Below are positions 1 to 6,809 of a stretch of 11,105 nucleotides of DNA, one piece after another. The stretch is taken from assembly GCA_036404255.1 (NCBI GenBank), contig DASWOP010000012.1, positions 1 through 11,105 of the forward strand, in the 5' to 3' direction. The stretch is from JARLFX01 sp036404255. GTDB taxonomy: Bacteria; Acidobacteriota; Terriglobia; Terriglobales; Acidobacteriaceae. Position numbers and translations under genes: made by a program. The notes beneath the pieces were generated by a model, which saw only the letters and a list, made by a program, of their open reading frames with translations, made no database searches and was not told where the DNA came from. How positions within the stretch are numbered: position 1 is the first letter of the stretch; the number at the start of each line of letters is the position of its first letter.

Positions 1-1308
1 CTGCGGTTCATGCAGAGCGCGAGCGCGATGGGCAGCACGGTGGACAATCTGCTGGCGGAGCCGGGTGCGCGGGTGCGGGAGGGCTATTCGGCGTGGATGA
101 GCGAGCAGACGGATGTGGGGTATGGGCTGCCGGAGTTTCTGGAGCTGTGCGTGGCAGTGAAGGCCGATCCATGGATCGTGGTGCCGGCGGGTGTTTCGGC
201 GGGTGAGATGCGGCGGTTGGTGGAGTACCTGGGGGTTGCGGGGAAGGAGCATCCTGCATGGAGCGCGCGGTTTGGGCGGATTCACCTGGAGATGGGGAAC
301 GAGGCGTGGAACAGTTTGTACAAGGGCGCGAGCATCGAGGAGCCGGAGGCCTATGGGCACCGGACGGCGGTGCTGTTTCGGGTGGCGCGGCAGAGCGCGG
401 GGTTCGACGCGAAGAAGTTTGATCTGATGATCGGCGGACAGGGTGGCTGGCACGAGCGCAATCAGCAGATGGTGGCGCATACGGACAGCGTGGAGACGCT
501 GACGGTGGCGCCTTACCTGCTGCATGATGTTCCCGGCAGTGCGAATGCCGATGCGGTGTTTGGCGCGCTGCTGGCGCAGCCGGAGCTGTTCGCGGCAATG
601 AATCCGCAGGGGATGGTGGCGCAGAACATGGCGGTGGCGAAGCGGGCGTCGCTGGGGCTTTCGATCTACGAGGAGAATCTGCATAGTACGGAGGGGTCGC
701 CTTCGCAGGCGATGATCGACGCGGTGGTGCCTTCGGTGGGCGCGGGTGTGGCGATGGCGAGCGAGATGCTGCAGGCAATGCGGGCTGGAGTGAGGTCGCA
801 GGCGCTGTTCTCGCTGGCGGGGTGGCGGTTCCACAGGCCGGATGGGACGTGGGTTCCGCTGTGGGGCTCGGTGGTGGATATGGGTGTGACGAACCGGCGG
901 CGGCCACAGTTTCTGGCGGGGCAGATCGTGAATACGGCGCTGAGTGGCGCAATGACGGCGACGGCGCAGACGGGCGACAATCCGACTTGGGACGAGACGG
1001 CGGGGATCGATGGCGTGAGTTTGCAGGGCGCGCACATGCTACAGAGCTTCGCGTTCCACGATGGCAAGCGGCGGGCCGTGGTGCTGATCAACCTGAGCCG
1101 CGATGTTGGGCTGGCGGTGGATTTTACCGGTGCGATGCAGCCGCATGGGCGGTTGGAGATGAGTCAGCTACGGGCAGGGAAGATTACGGATTCGAATGAG
1201 AGTGCGGAGAACGTGAAGATTGTTCCGGGGGTGGTGCCGGAGTTTAAATCGGGGCAGAAGATTGTGGTGCCTGCGTTTTCGGTGATGGTGTTGCGGTGGG
1301 CGGAGTAG
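1..1308 (+). CDS. Clan GH-A glycoside hydrolase, GH51 alpha-L-arabinofuranosidase-like (5' partial)
   Basis: This is probably a retaining glycoside hydrolase with a (beta/alpha)8 barrel followed by a C-terminal beta-sandwich. The reading frame is open to base 1. The first ATG (base 10) has no ribosome binding site in view and falls inside what looks like barrel sequence, so the true start and any signal peptide lie outside the window. Numbering from that ATG, residues 39-58 read YGLPEFLELCVAVKADPWIV, close to the GH51 'YG.dEFlelce..gaePyi' strand. MGNEAWN at 95-101 is the classic acid/base site (Glu98), and IYEEN at 219-223 probably carries the nucleophile (Glu221 or Glu222). Residues from about 340 onward (AFHDGKRRAVVLINLS and after) fit the sandwich domain that ends these enzymes. 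The substrate cannot be read from sequence; arabinofuranosides are a guess from the family. The gene converges on the exopolysaccharide operon, so a role in trimming or recycling that polymer is possible but not shown. Confidence 0.75.
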   Translation: MRFMQSASAMGSTVDNLLAEPGARVREGYSAWMSEQTDVGYGLPEFLELCVAVKADPWIVVPAGVSAGEMRRLVEYLGVAGKEHPAWSARFGRIHLEMGNEAWNSLYKGASIEEPEAYGHRTAVLFRVARQSAGFDAKKFDLMIGGQGGWHERNQQMVAHTDSVETLTVAPYLLHDVPGSANADAVFGALLAQPELFAAMNPQGMVAQNMAVAKRASLGLSIYEENLHSTEGSPSQAMIDAVVPSVGAGVAMASEMLQAMRAGVRSQALFSLAGWRFHRPDGTWVPLWGSVVDMGVTNRRRPQFLAGQIVNTALSGAMTATAQTGDNPTWDETAGIDGVSLQGAHMLQSFAFHDGKRRAVVLINLSRDVGLAVDFTGAMQPHGRLEMSQLRAGKITDSNESAENVKIVPGVVPEFKSGQKIVVPAFSVMVLRWAE

Positions 1309-1504
1309 GGGCGTGCGGACATTTTGCGATGGTTCGCTTCGCGAATGCCCACCCAAGCTCACCCCAGCGAACAAAATGCCGTTCGCCGGGGACCCCGATT
1401 AGCGACGATGAAGCCGTCGCGAAGATGGGGCACCCAGAGTATGGTGGCATGAGCATCCGTTAGAGAAGCAGATTCTTCGCTGCGCTCAGAATGACAAATA
1501 AAAA
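1309..1504. other. Convergent intergenic region with nested inverted repeats
   Basis: This stretch separates the converging glycoside hydrolase and co-polymerase genes. It holds no plausible gene but several inverted repeats. ATTTTG (1321-1326) pairs with CAAAAT (1372-1377), and TTCGC (1333-1337) with GCGAA (1367-1371). TTCGCGAA (1338-1345) is a perfect palindrome. A two-tier hairpin follows: CCCC 1393-1396 with GGGG 1427-1430, enclosing GCGACG 1402-1407 with CGTCGC 1415-1420. The right end carries a copy of the dispersed hairpin repeat (1468-1499). No hairpin is followed by a clear T tract in either direction, so a termination role for the two converging genes is likely only from position. 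Confidence 0.5.
1468..1499 (+). repeat. Dispersed hairpin repeat, copy 1
   Basis: The element begins GCAGATTCTTCGCTGCGCTC and continues AGAATGACAAAT. The arms ATTCT (1472-1476) and AGAAT (1488-1492) form a 5-bp stem around an 11-nt loop. Related copies with changed but still complementary arms lie at 3853-3915 and 9612-9740. It sits just past the stop codon of the co-polymerase gene. Confidence 0.6.
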
Positions 1505-3787
1505 CTAGGTGTGTTCGTCTTCGGTGTCGTCGTTGCGGCCTTCGCTGCGGTCTTCTTCCAGATCGGCGGAGGCGGTGGGCTCAGGGGGCTCGGCGGCGTA
1601 GATGGGTTCGTCCGCGGCGGCCGCGTCGCTGGATTCGTAGGAGCCGGGAGGGGCGACGGGATAATCCTGATGGCGGGTGGTGGTGAGCGGGATGGGTTTG
1701 CCGTGGGCGAAGCCGCGACCGTAGGTGACGAACTCGCGGAGGTCTTCGCGGAGGGAGACGTCGGCGCGGTCGAGGCTGAGCTGGTTGAGCACAACGGCGA
1801 CGCTGGGGACGGGGAGGCGTTCGAGCAGATGCGCGGCGCGGAGAAGATCCTGCTTGAGGACCATGCCGGATTCGACGATGAGCAGGGTGGCATCGGTCAT
1901 GCGAGCGAGGTACTCGGTGTCTGCCGAGACGAAGATGGGCTGGCAGTCCAGCAGGAGAACGTCGTACTCGCCGTGAACCTCGCGGAAGTTGCGGGTGACG
2001 GTGTGCAGGCTGGGCAGGAGGCGGCCACGCGAGTGCAGGTAGGGGCCGAGGTCGGGATGCAGGGTGCGGGCGCGGGTGTTGCCGTTGGGATCGTCCTGCT
2101 CGGGCGGGATGAAGGCGACGGGCTCGCGGGTGCCGCTGGCATCGAGCACGAGGACGCGGTTGCCGAGCTGGGCGAGTTCGGCGGCGACGAGATCGACCAT
2201 GGTGCTGGTGCCGCCGCGGGGTTTGACGGAGGTGACGCAGATGGTCTTGATCTCTGAGGTGCGGCGCGCGTGGTCGAGGCTGGCGGCGATGCGGAAGAGG
2301 TATTCGGAGGAGACTTCGTCAGTGACCTCGTCGCGATTGAAGAGGACGCCGATGGGAGGAAGGCCGATAGTCTTTTCGATATCCTCTGGCGTGAAGATGC
2401 GCATGTCAAAGGTGTCGCGGGCGACGGCGGCGGCGAGCGCAAAACAGAAGCAGAGAGGGAAGAGCACGAGCAGAAGCGTCTTCTCTTTGCTGGAGTCTGG
2501 CCCGAGGGGCGTGAGGCCGGGAGAGAAGAGGTGCACGGAGCCGGGCGAGGTGTTTTCAATCTCGACGTTGGCGATGCGTTCGTTGACCTGGGCGAGGCGA
2601 AGGTTCAGGCGGTCGATGTCAGAGTTCATCTGCAGGGCGGCCTGGAACCTGGGCGTGGAGTTGGCGGCTGCTTCCGTTTCAGAGGCGACCTGGTTCTCGA
2701 TACCCTGCTGGAAGGTGCGGCTGCGGATGACCTGCGAGCGATACTTCTGCTCCAGCCGTGACTGCGCTTCCGACGTCATGTCGGTGGTCATTTTGCGGAG
2801 AGAGGCGTCAATCTCGCGCATCTCTTCTTCATCTTTTTTGCGAACGGGATTCTCCGGCGTCATACCGGCGATATCCGAGAGCAGCTTGCCGCGGCGCTGG
2901 TTGAGGGTGATCTTGAGCGCGGTCAGGCCCTGGTCGCTCTGCGCAAGATCCTGCGCTTCGGCAGTGATGCCGGTGATTCCCTGCGAGCCCTGATGCAGGG
3001 CGGAGAGTTGCGATTCGGCGGCCTGACGCTGTTCGCGGGCGGTAAGCAGGTCTTCGTTGAGTTTGGTGAGAAGGCCGTTGTGCGGATTGATGGTGGTGGT
3101 GCTGATGCTGGCGAGGCTGAGATCTTTGAGCAGACCGGCCTGATCGGAGAGACGGGTGGTGAGGTCGTTCTGCACGCGTTCGCGTTCGTCGCGCAGGCCC
3201 TGCAGGCGCTGCTCGTGGCCGAAGTATTCTTCGTTGTGTGCGGCTTCAACGTAAGCGCGGGCGACGGCGTTGACGATCTCTGCAAGCGGCTTGGAGGAGC
3301 GGCCATGGAGGCCGATGCTGACCTGGTAGGTGGTGGCTACGCGCTCGACCTCGAGTGCTCCGGCCAGACGCTGGGCGGCGGATTGTTCGCTCTCACGCGG
3401 CTGCCGCCAGATGCCGGGCTGCATTTTGCGGATGGCATTGATCAGAATGTCTGTGCGGGTGATGCTGTGCACCTGCTGGTCAATGTAGGAGTCATACTGC
3501 TGGGTGTGGTCGGTCTCCTGATCGGCGTTGAGGGTGCGGGGATAGGTGGGGGAGACGTAGACCAGCGCCTGCGAGAAGTAGCTCTTGCCGTAGCGCATAT
3601 GCAGATAGAGAAATCCGGCAGCGACGGTGAAGAGAAAGACGAGAAGAGCAAGCATCGTATGCCGCTGGAGACTTTCCAGCAGATGGATATTGAGCGCGGG
3701 ATTCGTATCTTCTTCCCGTTGGTGCCGGGATGGAAACGCAGAAGGGCCAGTTTCCAACTTCAACTGCTCGGGGGTAACCCTATCCAT
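1505..3787 (-). CDS. Wzz/GumC-type chain-length co-polymerase fused to a degenerate BY-kinase-like domain
   Basis: This inner-membrane polysaccharide co-polymerase should work with Wzy and the export protein to set polymer length. The protein is 760 aa from the ATG at 3787, which follows AGAGGA (3793-3798) with a 5-nt gap; a TTG 18 nt further out is a poorer choice. Membrane helices lie near residues 45-64 and 437-455, bracketing a long periplasmic Wzz part with predicted coiled coils (about 190-415). The cytoplasmic C-terminal part (about 485-690) is laid out like a bacterial tyrosine kinase: P-loop region PRGGTST (523-529), Walker A' VLVLDAS (545-551) and Walker B YDVLLLD (608-614). The P-loop lysine is replaced by threonine (canonical PGEGKST), and the second Walker A' aspartate is serine. 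The acidic tail has only scattered tyrosines (709, 717, 730) rather than a dense cluster. I therefore infer a pseudokinase or scaffold rather than an active ATPase. It is the last gene of the minus-strand block. Confidence 0.85.
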   Translation of the reverse strand: MDRVTPEQLKLETGPSAFPSRHQREEDTNPALNIHLLESLQRHTMLALLVFLFTVAAGFLYLHMRYGKSYFSQALVYVSPTYPRTLNADQETDHTQQYDSYIDQQVHSITRTDILINAIRKMQPGIWRQPRESEQSAAQRLAGALEVERVATTYQVSIGLHGRSSKPLAEIVNAVARAYVEAAHNEEYFGHEQRLQGLRDERERVQNDLTTRLSDQAGLLKDLSLASISTTTINPHNGLLTKLNEDLLTAREQRQAAESQLSALHQGSQGITGITAEAQDLAQSDQGLTALKITLNQRRGKLLSDIAGMTPENPVRKKDEEEMREIDASLRKMTTDMTSEAQSRLEQKYRSQVIRSRTFQQGIENQVASETEAAANSTPRFQAALQMNSDIDRLNLRLAQVNERIANVEIENTSPGSVHLFSPGLTPLGPDSSKEKTLLLVLFPLCFCFALAAAVARDTFDMRIFTPEDIEKTIGLPPIGVLFNRDEVTDEVSSEYLFRIAASLDHARRTSEIKTICVTSVKPRGGTSTMVDLVAAELAQLGNRVLVLDASGTREPVAFIPPEQDDPNGNTRARTLHPDLGPYLHSRGRLLPSLHTVTRNFREVHGEYDVLLLDCQPIFVSADTEYLARMTDATLLIVESGMVLKQDLLRAAHLLERLPVPSVAVVLNQLSLDRADVSLREDLREFVTYGRGFAHGKPIPLTTTRHQDYPVAPPGSYESSDAAAADEPIYAAEPPEPTASADLEEDRSEGRNDDTEDEHT

Positions 3788-3792
3788 GCTGT

Positions 3793-3798
3793 TCCTCT
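3793..3798 (-). promoter_or_regulatory. Ribosome binding site deciding the co-polymerase start
   Basis: AGAGGA on the minus strand lies 5 nt before the ATG at 3787. This supports that ATG over the in-frame TTG at 3805, which has no such site. Confidence 0.6.
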
Positions 3799-3852
3799 GC
3801 CCCAATCCCTAATCATTTTTACTATTGTGATGATTGTGGCACCACTTAAAAA

Positions 3853-3915
3853 GCAGATTCCGCGCGCTTCGCTTCGGAATGACAAACAAATAGGTGGAAT
3901 GACAAACAAACAGGT
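3853..3915 (+). repeat. Dispersed hairpin repeat, copy 2, with tandem 20-bp duplication
   Basis: ATTCCG (3857-3862) pairs with CGGAAT (3875-3880), and an inner GCG/CGC (3864-3866 with 3870-3872) can extend the fold. A 20-bp unit, GGAATGACAAACAAATAGGT, starts at the right arm (3876-3895). It is repeated directly at 3896-3915 with a single T-to-C change. Confidence 0.7.
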
Positions 3916-3954
3916 TGAGCTAAACCCACCCCATGACACCGTAGGACTAAACAT

Positions 3955-5103
3955 CTAACGTGCAGCAAGAGCTGAGAACGCAATCACGGTGAGGATTGGG
4001 TTCATCTTGTCTACGACGTAGGCAAACTTTGCAAATCCGCTTGATGGAACAAAGATTACATCACCGGGGTGCAAAGATATACCGTTTCCGCGATGTGGAT
4101 CGAGGAGTTGCTGGAAGCGGACCTGAGAGTTGGTGCCGGTGGCGGGGTTGACGATCTGGATGAGCGGATTGCTGCCTGCCTGCTCGGCCAAACCGCCTGC
4201 CTGGGAGATCATGACCTGGAGCGTGGATTCGGGGTTGTAGCGAATTGCGCCGGGAGTCTTGACGGCACCGAGGACAGATATGAGCTGGTTTTCCACAGGA
4301 ACGAGGACGATATCGTTGCGGCGGAGGCGAAGATCGGCGAATGCGCCGCCGGAGAGCAGACGCTTGAGATCGACGACGGCAAGCTCTTGCGAGCCGCGAT
4401 AGATGAAGGCGTGGTCGGGCATATGCGAGCCGCCGGCGATGCTATAGCTGGACTGCGCGGGCATGTTGCCGGAGTCGTTCATCTGCGCATTGTCCGCGCC
4501 GATGCCGCCGCGGGAGAGAACCTGCAGAAGCGTGGGCGGCTGATCGAAGTTGAGCATGCCGGGGCGCTGCACGGCGCCGAGCAGAAGGATGTGGTTGGAG
4601 AGGTAGTGGACGACGCCGACGGTGACGAAGGGATTCGAGTAGAAGGGCTGCATTGCCTTCTGCACAGCGATGGCGGCCTGATCGCGGCTGAGACCGGAGA
4701 GCAAAACGCTGCCAACGGAGGGAATGGTGATGCGGCCATCGGGGCCGAGGGTGTAATCGCCGGTGAGTTCGGGGCGGCCGGAGACGTCAAGATGGATCTG
4801 GTCGCCACTATCCATCGTGTACTCTTCGTTGGGGCCGGGCTCAAAGTTGGAGGCGAGCAGGTGCAGCGAATCCGTCAGCGAGGGATTGGGGCCCATGGCG
4901 ATGGGCGAAACAGCAGGCGTCGCGGCTGCGGCAGCGATTTCGTAGGGCTGGGGGCGCGGTGATGATTGCGCGAAGGTGAAGTGGGCGCTGAGAGCAAGCG
5001 CTGTAGCGAGGCCAGCCAGACGAGCGAGGGGGAGCGCCCGGAACAGCCTGGCTACGCGCGCCGGGGAAGCATGCGAAGACCGCGTTGGTAAAGTTTGCGC
5101 CAT
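3955..5103 (-). CDS. Wza-type polysaccharide export protein with two SLBB domains
   Basis: This is the predicted outer-membrane or periplasmic export channel of the exopolysaccharide system. The 382-aa protein has a hydrophobic signal segment at about 27-43, with a likely cleavage near HFTFA-Q (about 45/46). The Poly_export (BexD/CtrA/VexA-like) domain follows at about 92-165, around EYTMDSGDQIHLDV and the repeated TIPSVG region. Two SLBB-type repeats come next: about 170-240 (ILLLGAVQRPGML) and about 273-350 (ISVLGAVKTPGAI, ending HPGDVIFVP). A hydrophobic C-terminal helix (about 363-380) could cross or line the outer membrane. The protein has no cysteine, so the lipobox of E. coli Wza is absent. 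The start at 5103 lies inside the flippase gene (52-nt overlap), 4 nt after AAAAGG (5108-5113). No later ATG, GTG or TTG keeps the signal segment, so this start is firm despite the overlap. Confidence 0.9.
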   Translation of the reverse strand: MAQTLPTRSSHASPARVARLFRALPLARLAGLATALALSAHFTFAQSSPRPQPYEIAAAAATPAVSPIAMGPNPSLTDSLHLLASNFEPGPNEEYTMDSGDQIHLDVSGRPELTGDYTLGPDGRITIPSVGSVLLSGLSRDQAAIAVQKAMQPFYSNPFVTVGVVHYLSNHILLLGAVQRPGMLNFDQPPTLLQVLSRGGIGADNAQMNDSGNMPAQSSYSIAGGSHMPDHAFIYRGSQELAVVDLKRLLSGGAFADLRLRRNDIVLVPVENQLISVLGAVKTPGAIRYNPESTLQVMISQAGGLAEQAGSNPLIQIVNPATGTNSQVRFQQLLDPHRGNGISLHPGDVIFVPSSGFAKFAYVVDKMNPILTVIAFSALAAR

Positions 5104-6746
5104 TTTGCCTTTTCGTACGGGTGCAGTATCAGCTTATCCATTACGACAGCAAGTACCAGCGTGTATATGATGCCGGTACCTACCAAGATTCCTGCACCGG
5201 TGATGCGTCCGTGATGTGACACAAGTTGCGTGACAGGCAGGGAAAAGCAGGCGGCGAGAAGATAGGGAACGAAGCCGGGCCAGATGACTTCGCGGATAAA
5301 GGCGATGTTGCTGACGTGAAGGACGCGGTGTGCGCGCCAGAGGAAGACGATGACAGCAAGCAAGGTGGCGGCGGTGACGGCAAGGCCGATGCCAAGGACC
5401 GTCCAGCGGTGCTGGGTGAGACGTGCGACTGCTAGAGCAATCGCGAGGAAGACGACATTAGGGATAGCATACCAAAATTCCTGATAGATGCGGCCGATGC
5501 CGCGCAGGATGGAGGTGCCGGTGCCGGTGAGGAGGTGGATCTGGATGCCGACGTTGAAGAGGGCGAAGAGAAGAATAGCGGCGTGAAATTCTGCGGGCGT
5601 CATGGCGCTCATTACGTTAGATGCGCCTGAGGCGATGGGGGCTTCGGTAACTTTTTTACCGAGCCAGACGCCCATGATGGCGGCGGGAAGCATAGCCATG
5701 AGCGCACAGAAGTAGGCGGCGACGATATTGGAGTGGCGCGAGCCGCGGAGGTAGAGGTCGCGCAGGCGACGGACGCGGTCTTCGCCCTGGGTGTGCGCGT
5801 TCAGGTTCGAGGCGGCGGGCAGGTAGGAGGAGTAGAACGACATGGGCACGGTGGCGGTGGACTGTGGCCACTTCTTGGCGAGATCGAAGATGCCGACGGC
5901 TTCCATGTTGAGGACGCGCATGGCGATGAAGCGTTCGGGGGCGGAGAAGAAGGTGGCAAAGAGGGTCTGGATCTGGACGATGCCGCCGAAGTGAAGGACC
6001 GTCTTGAGGGCGCCGCGGCTGAAGAGGCGCGGCGAGACGTGCAGCCAGGGAAGTTTGCGGTAGCAGTAGACGATGCAGAGGCCGAGATAGATGAACTGGC
6101 GGGCGAGGTAGGCTTCGCCCAGACCTCGAAGGCCACGGCCCATGTGGATAAGCACGACGATGAGGACGGTCTCCACGAGAAAGCCGATGAGTGAGAACCA
6201 CTGAACAATAGCGATCATCTGCATGCCGTTCAGGACATCGATGTAGGCCTGCAGTGAGAGGCTGGAGAGAAAGACAGCGAAGACGATGAGGAAGACTTCC
6301 TTGCCATCCTGCGCATGGGCGAGGGGAAGGTTGACGAAGTGAGCGACGTGGGGCCAGAAGAAACAGAGCATGCCGAAGACGATGGCGCAGAAGGGAACGG
6401 TGAAGCTGAGGCCGGTGGAGAGCAGGGTGTTGGCTTTGGGGTACTCTTTGCGGGCATCGTATTCGGCGATGTATTTGATGTAGACGTTGGAGAGGCCGGA
6501 GTTGGAGATGCCGAGGAGCGAAACCAGAAGAAACGCCGTGGACCAGATGCCCCACACGCCAAGGCCGAGGTGGGCGAGGACAAATGGAGGGATTCCGATG
6601 CGCGTGACCATGTAGGCGACGCGGGTGACGATGGTGGCGGCGACATTGCGATTGATGCGTCCGTGCAGACCTGCCGCGGGAGGCGGGGCGGGGGGAATCA
6701 GCTCAGGAAGCAGGGGCGTCAGTTCGGGTTCGGGAGAAGTTTCCAA
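5052..6746 (-). CDS. Wzx-like flippase (MOP superfamily polysaccharide transporter)
   Basis: This membrane protein should move lipid-linked repeat units from the cytoplasmic to the periplasmic face of the inner membrane. It is 564 aa with about 12 to 14 hydrophobic segments from residue 35 to 550. The opening RINRNVAATIVTRVAYMVTR and the GVWGIW and SNSGLSNVYIKYIAEYDA stretches are typical of polysaccharide transporters of the Wzx/RfbX type in the MOP (MATE-like) fold. A proline-rich cytoplasmic leader (about residues 1-26) precedes the first helix. The start is a TTG at 6746: an in-frame TGA lies just upstream, and no ATG or GTG occurs before the first helix. GAGGA (6757-6761) sits 10 nt upstream. 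The gene lies 63 nt after the GT2 gene and overlaps the export-protein gene by 52 nt, which suggests translational coupling. The assignment to Wzx rather than another MOP transporter comes from the neighbours. Confidence 0.85.
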   Translation of the reverse strand: METSPEPELTPLLPELIPPAPPPAAGLHGRINRNVAATIVTRVAYMVTRIGIPPFVLAHLGLGVWGIWSTAFLLVSLLGISNSGLSNVYIKYIAEYDARKEYPKANTLLSTGLSFTVPFCAIVFGMLCFFWPHVAHFVNLPLAHAQDGKEVFLIVFAVFLSSLSLQAYIDVLNGMQMIAIVQWFSLIGFLVETVLIVVLIHMGRGLRGLGEAYLARQFIYLGLCIVYCYRKLPWLHVSPRLFSRGALKTVLHFGGIVQIQTLFATFFSAPERFIAMRVLNMEAVGIFDLAKKWPQSTATVPMSFYSSYLPAASNLNAHTQGEDRVRRLRDLYLRGSRHSNIVAAYFCALMAMLPAAIMGVWLGKKVTEAPIASGASNVMSAMTPAEFHAAILLFALFNVGIQIHLLTGTGTSILRGIGRIYQEFWYAIPNVVFLAIALAVARLTQHRWTVLGIGLAVTAATLLAVIVFLWRAHRVLHVSNIAFIREVIWPGFVPYLLAACFSLPVTQLVSHHGRITGAGILVGTGIIYTLVLAVVMDKLILHPYEKAKWRKLYQRGLRMLPRRA

Positions 6747-6756
6747 ACGTAAGGTG

Positions 6757-6761
6757 TCCTC
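6757..6761 (-). promoter_or_regulatory. Ribosome binding site for the TTG-initiated flippase gene
   Basis: GAGGA on the minus strand lies 10 nt before the TTG at 6746. It is the only purine-rich site near the only usable start codon. Confidence 0.4.
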
Positions 6762-6809
6762 AGATCATTCGGAATATCTCGATGGTACGTGAGGAACGTG
6801 CTGGAGCCG

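Larger units (their letters stand above)
3788..3954. other. Spacer between the export-protein and co-polymerase genes
   Basis: This 167-nt gap breaks the otherwise tight gene spacing. It contains hairpin repeat copy 2 with its 20-bp duplication, and a short palindrome GTGGCACCAC (3836-3845). The stretch before the co-polymerase start is A/T-rich (about 3811-3835), so a separate promoter could sit here. I see no convincing -35/-10 pair. Confidence 0.4.

Noticed and set aside
8..952. Minus-strand proline/serine-rich open frame opposite the glycoside hydrolase
   Set aside because: Low-complexity Pro/Ser/Ala composition is typical of an antisense frame in GC-rich DNA. The plus-strand frame has glycosidase motifs.
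2993..3958. Long plus-strand open frame opposite the co-polymerase gene
   Set aside because: It is an antisense shadow of high-GC coding sequence. It has no ribosome binding site or recognisable domain and runs through intergenic repeats, while the minus-strand frame has clear Wzz/BY-kinase motifs.
4069..4962. Plus-strand open frame of about 300 codons opposite the export-protein gene
   Set aside because: It is fully embedded antisense to a well-supported Poly_export/SLBB gene. Its composition is that expected of a shadow frame.
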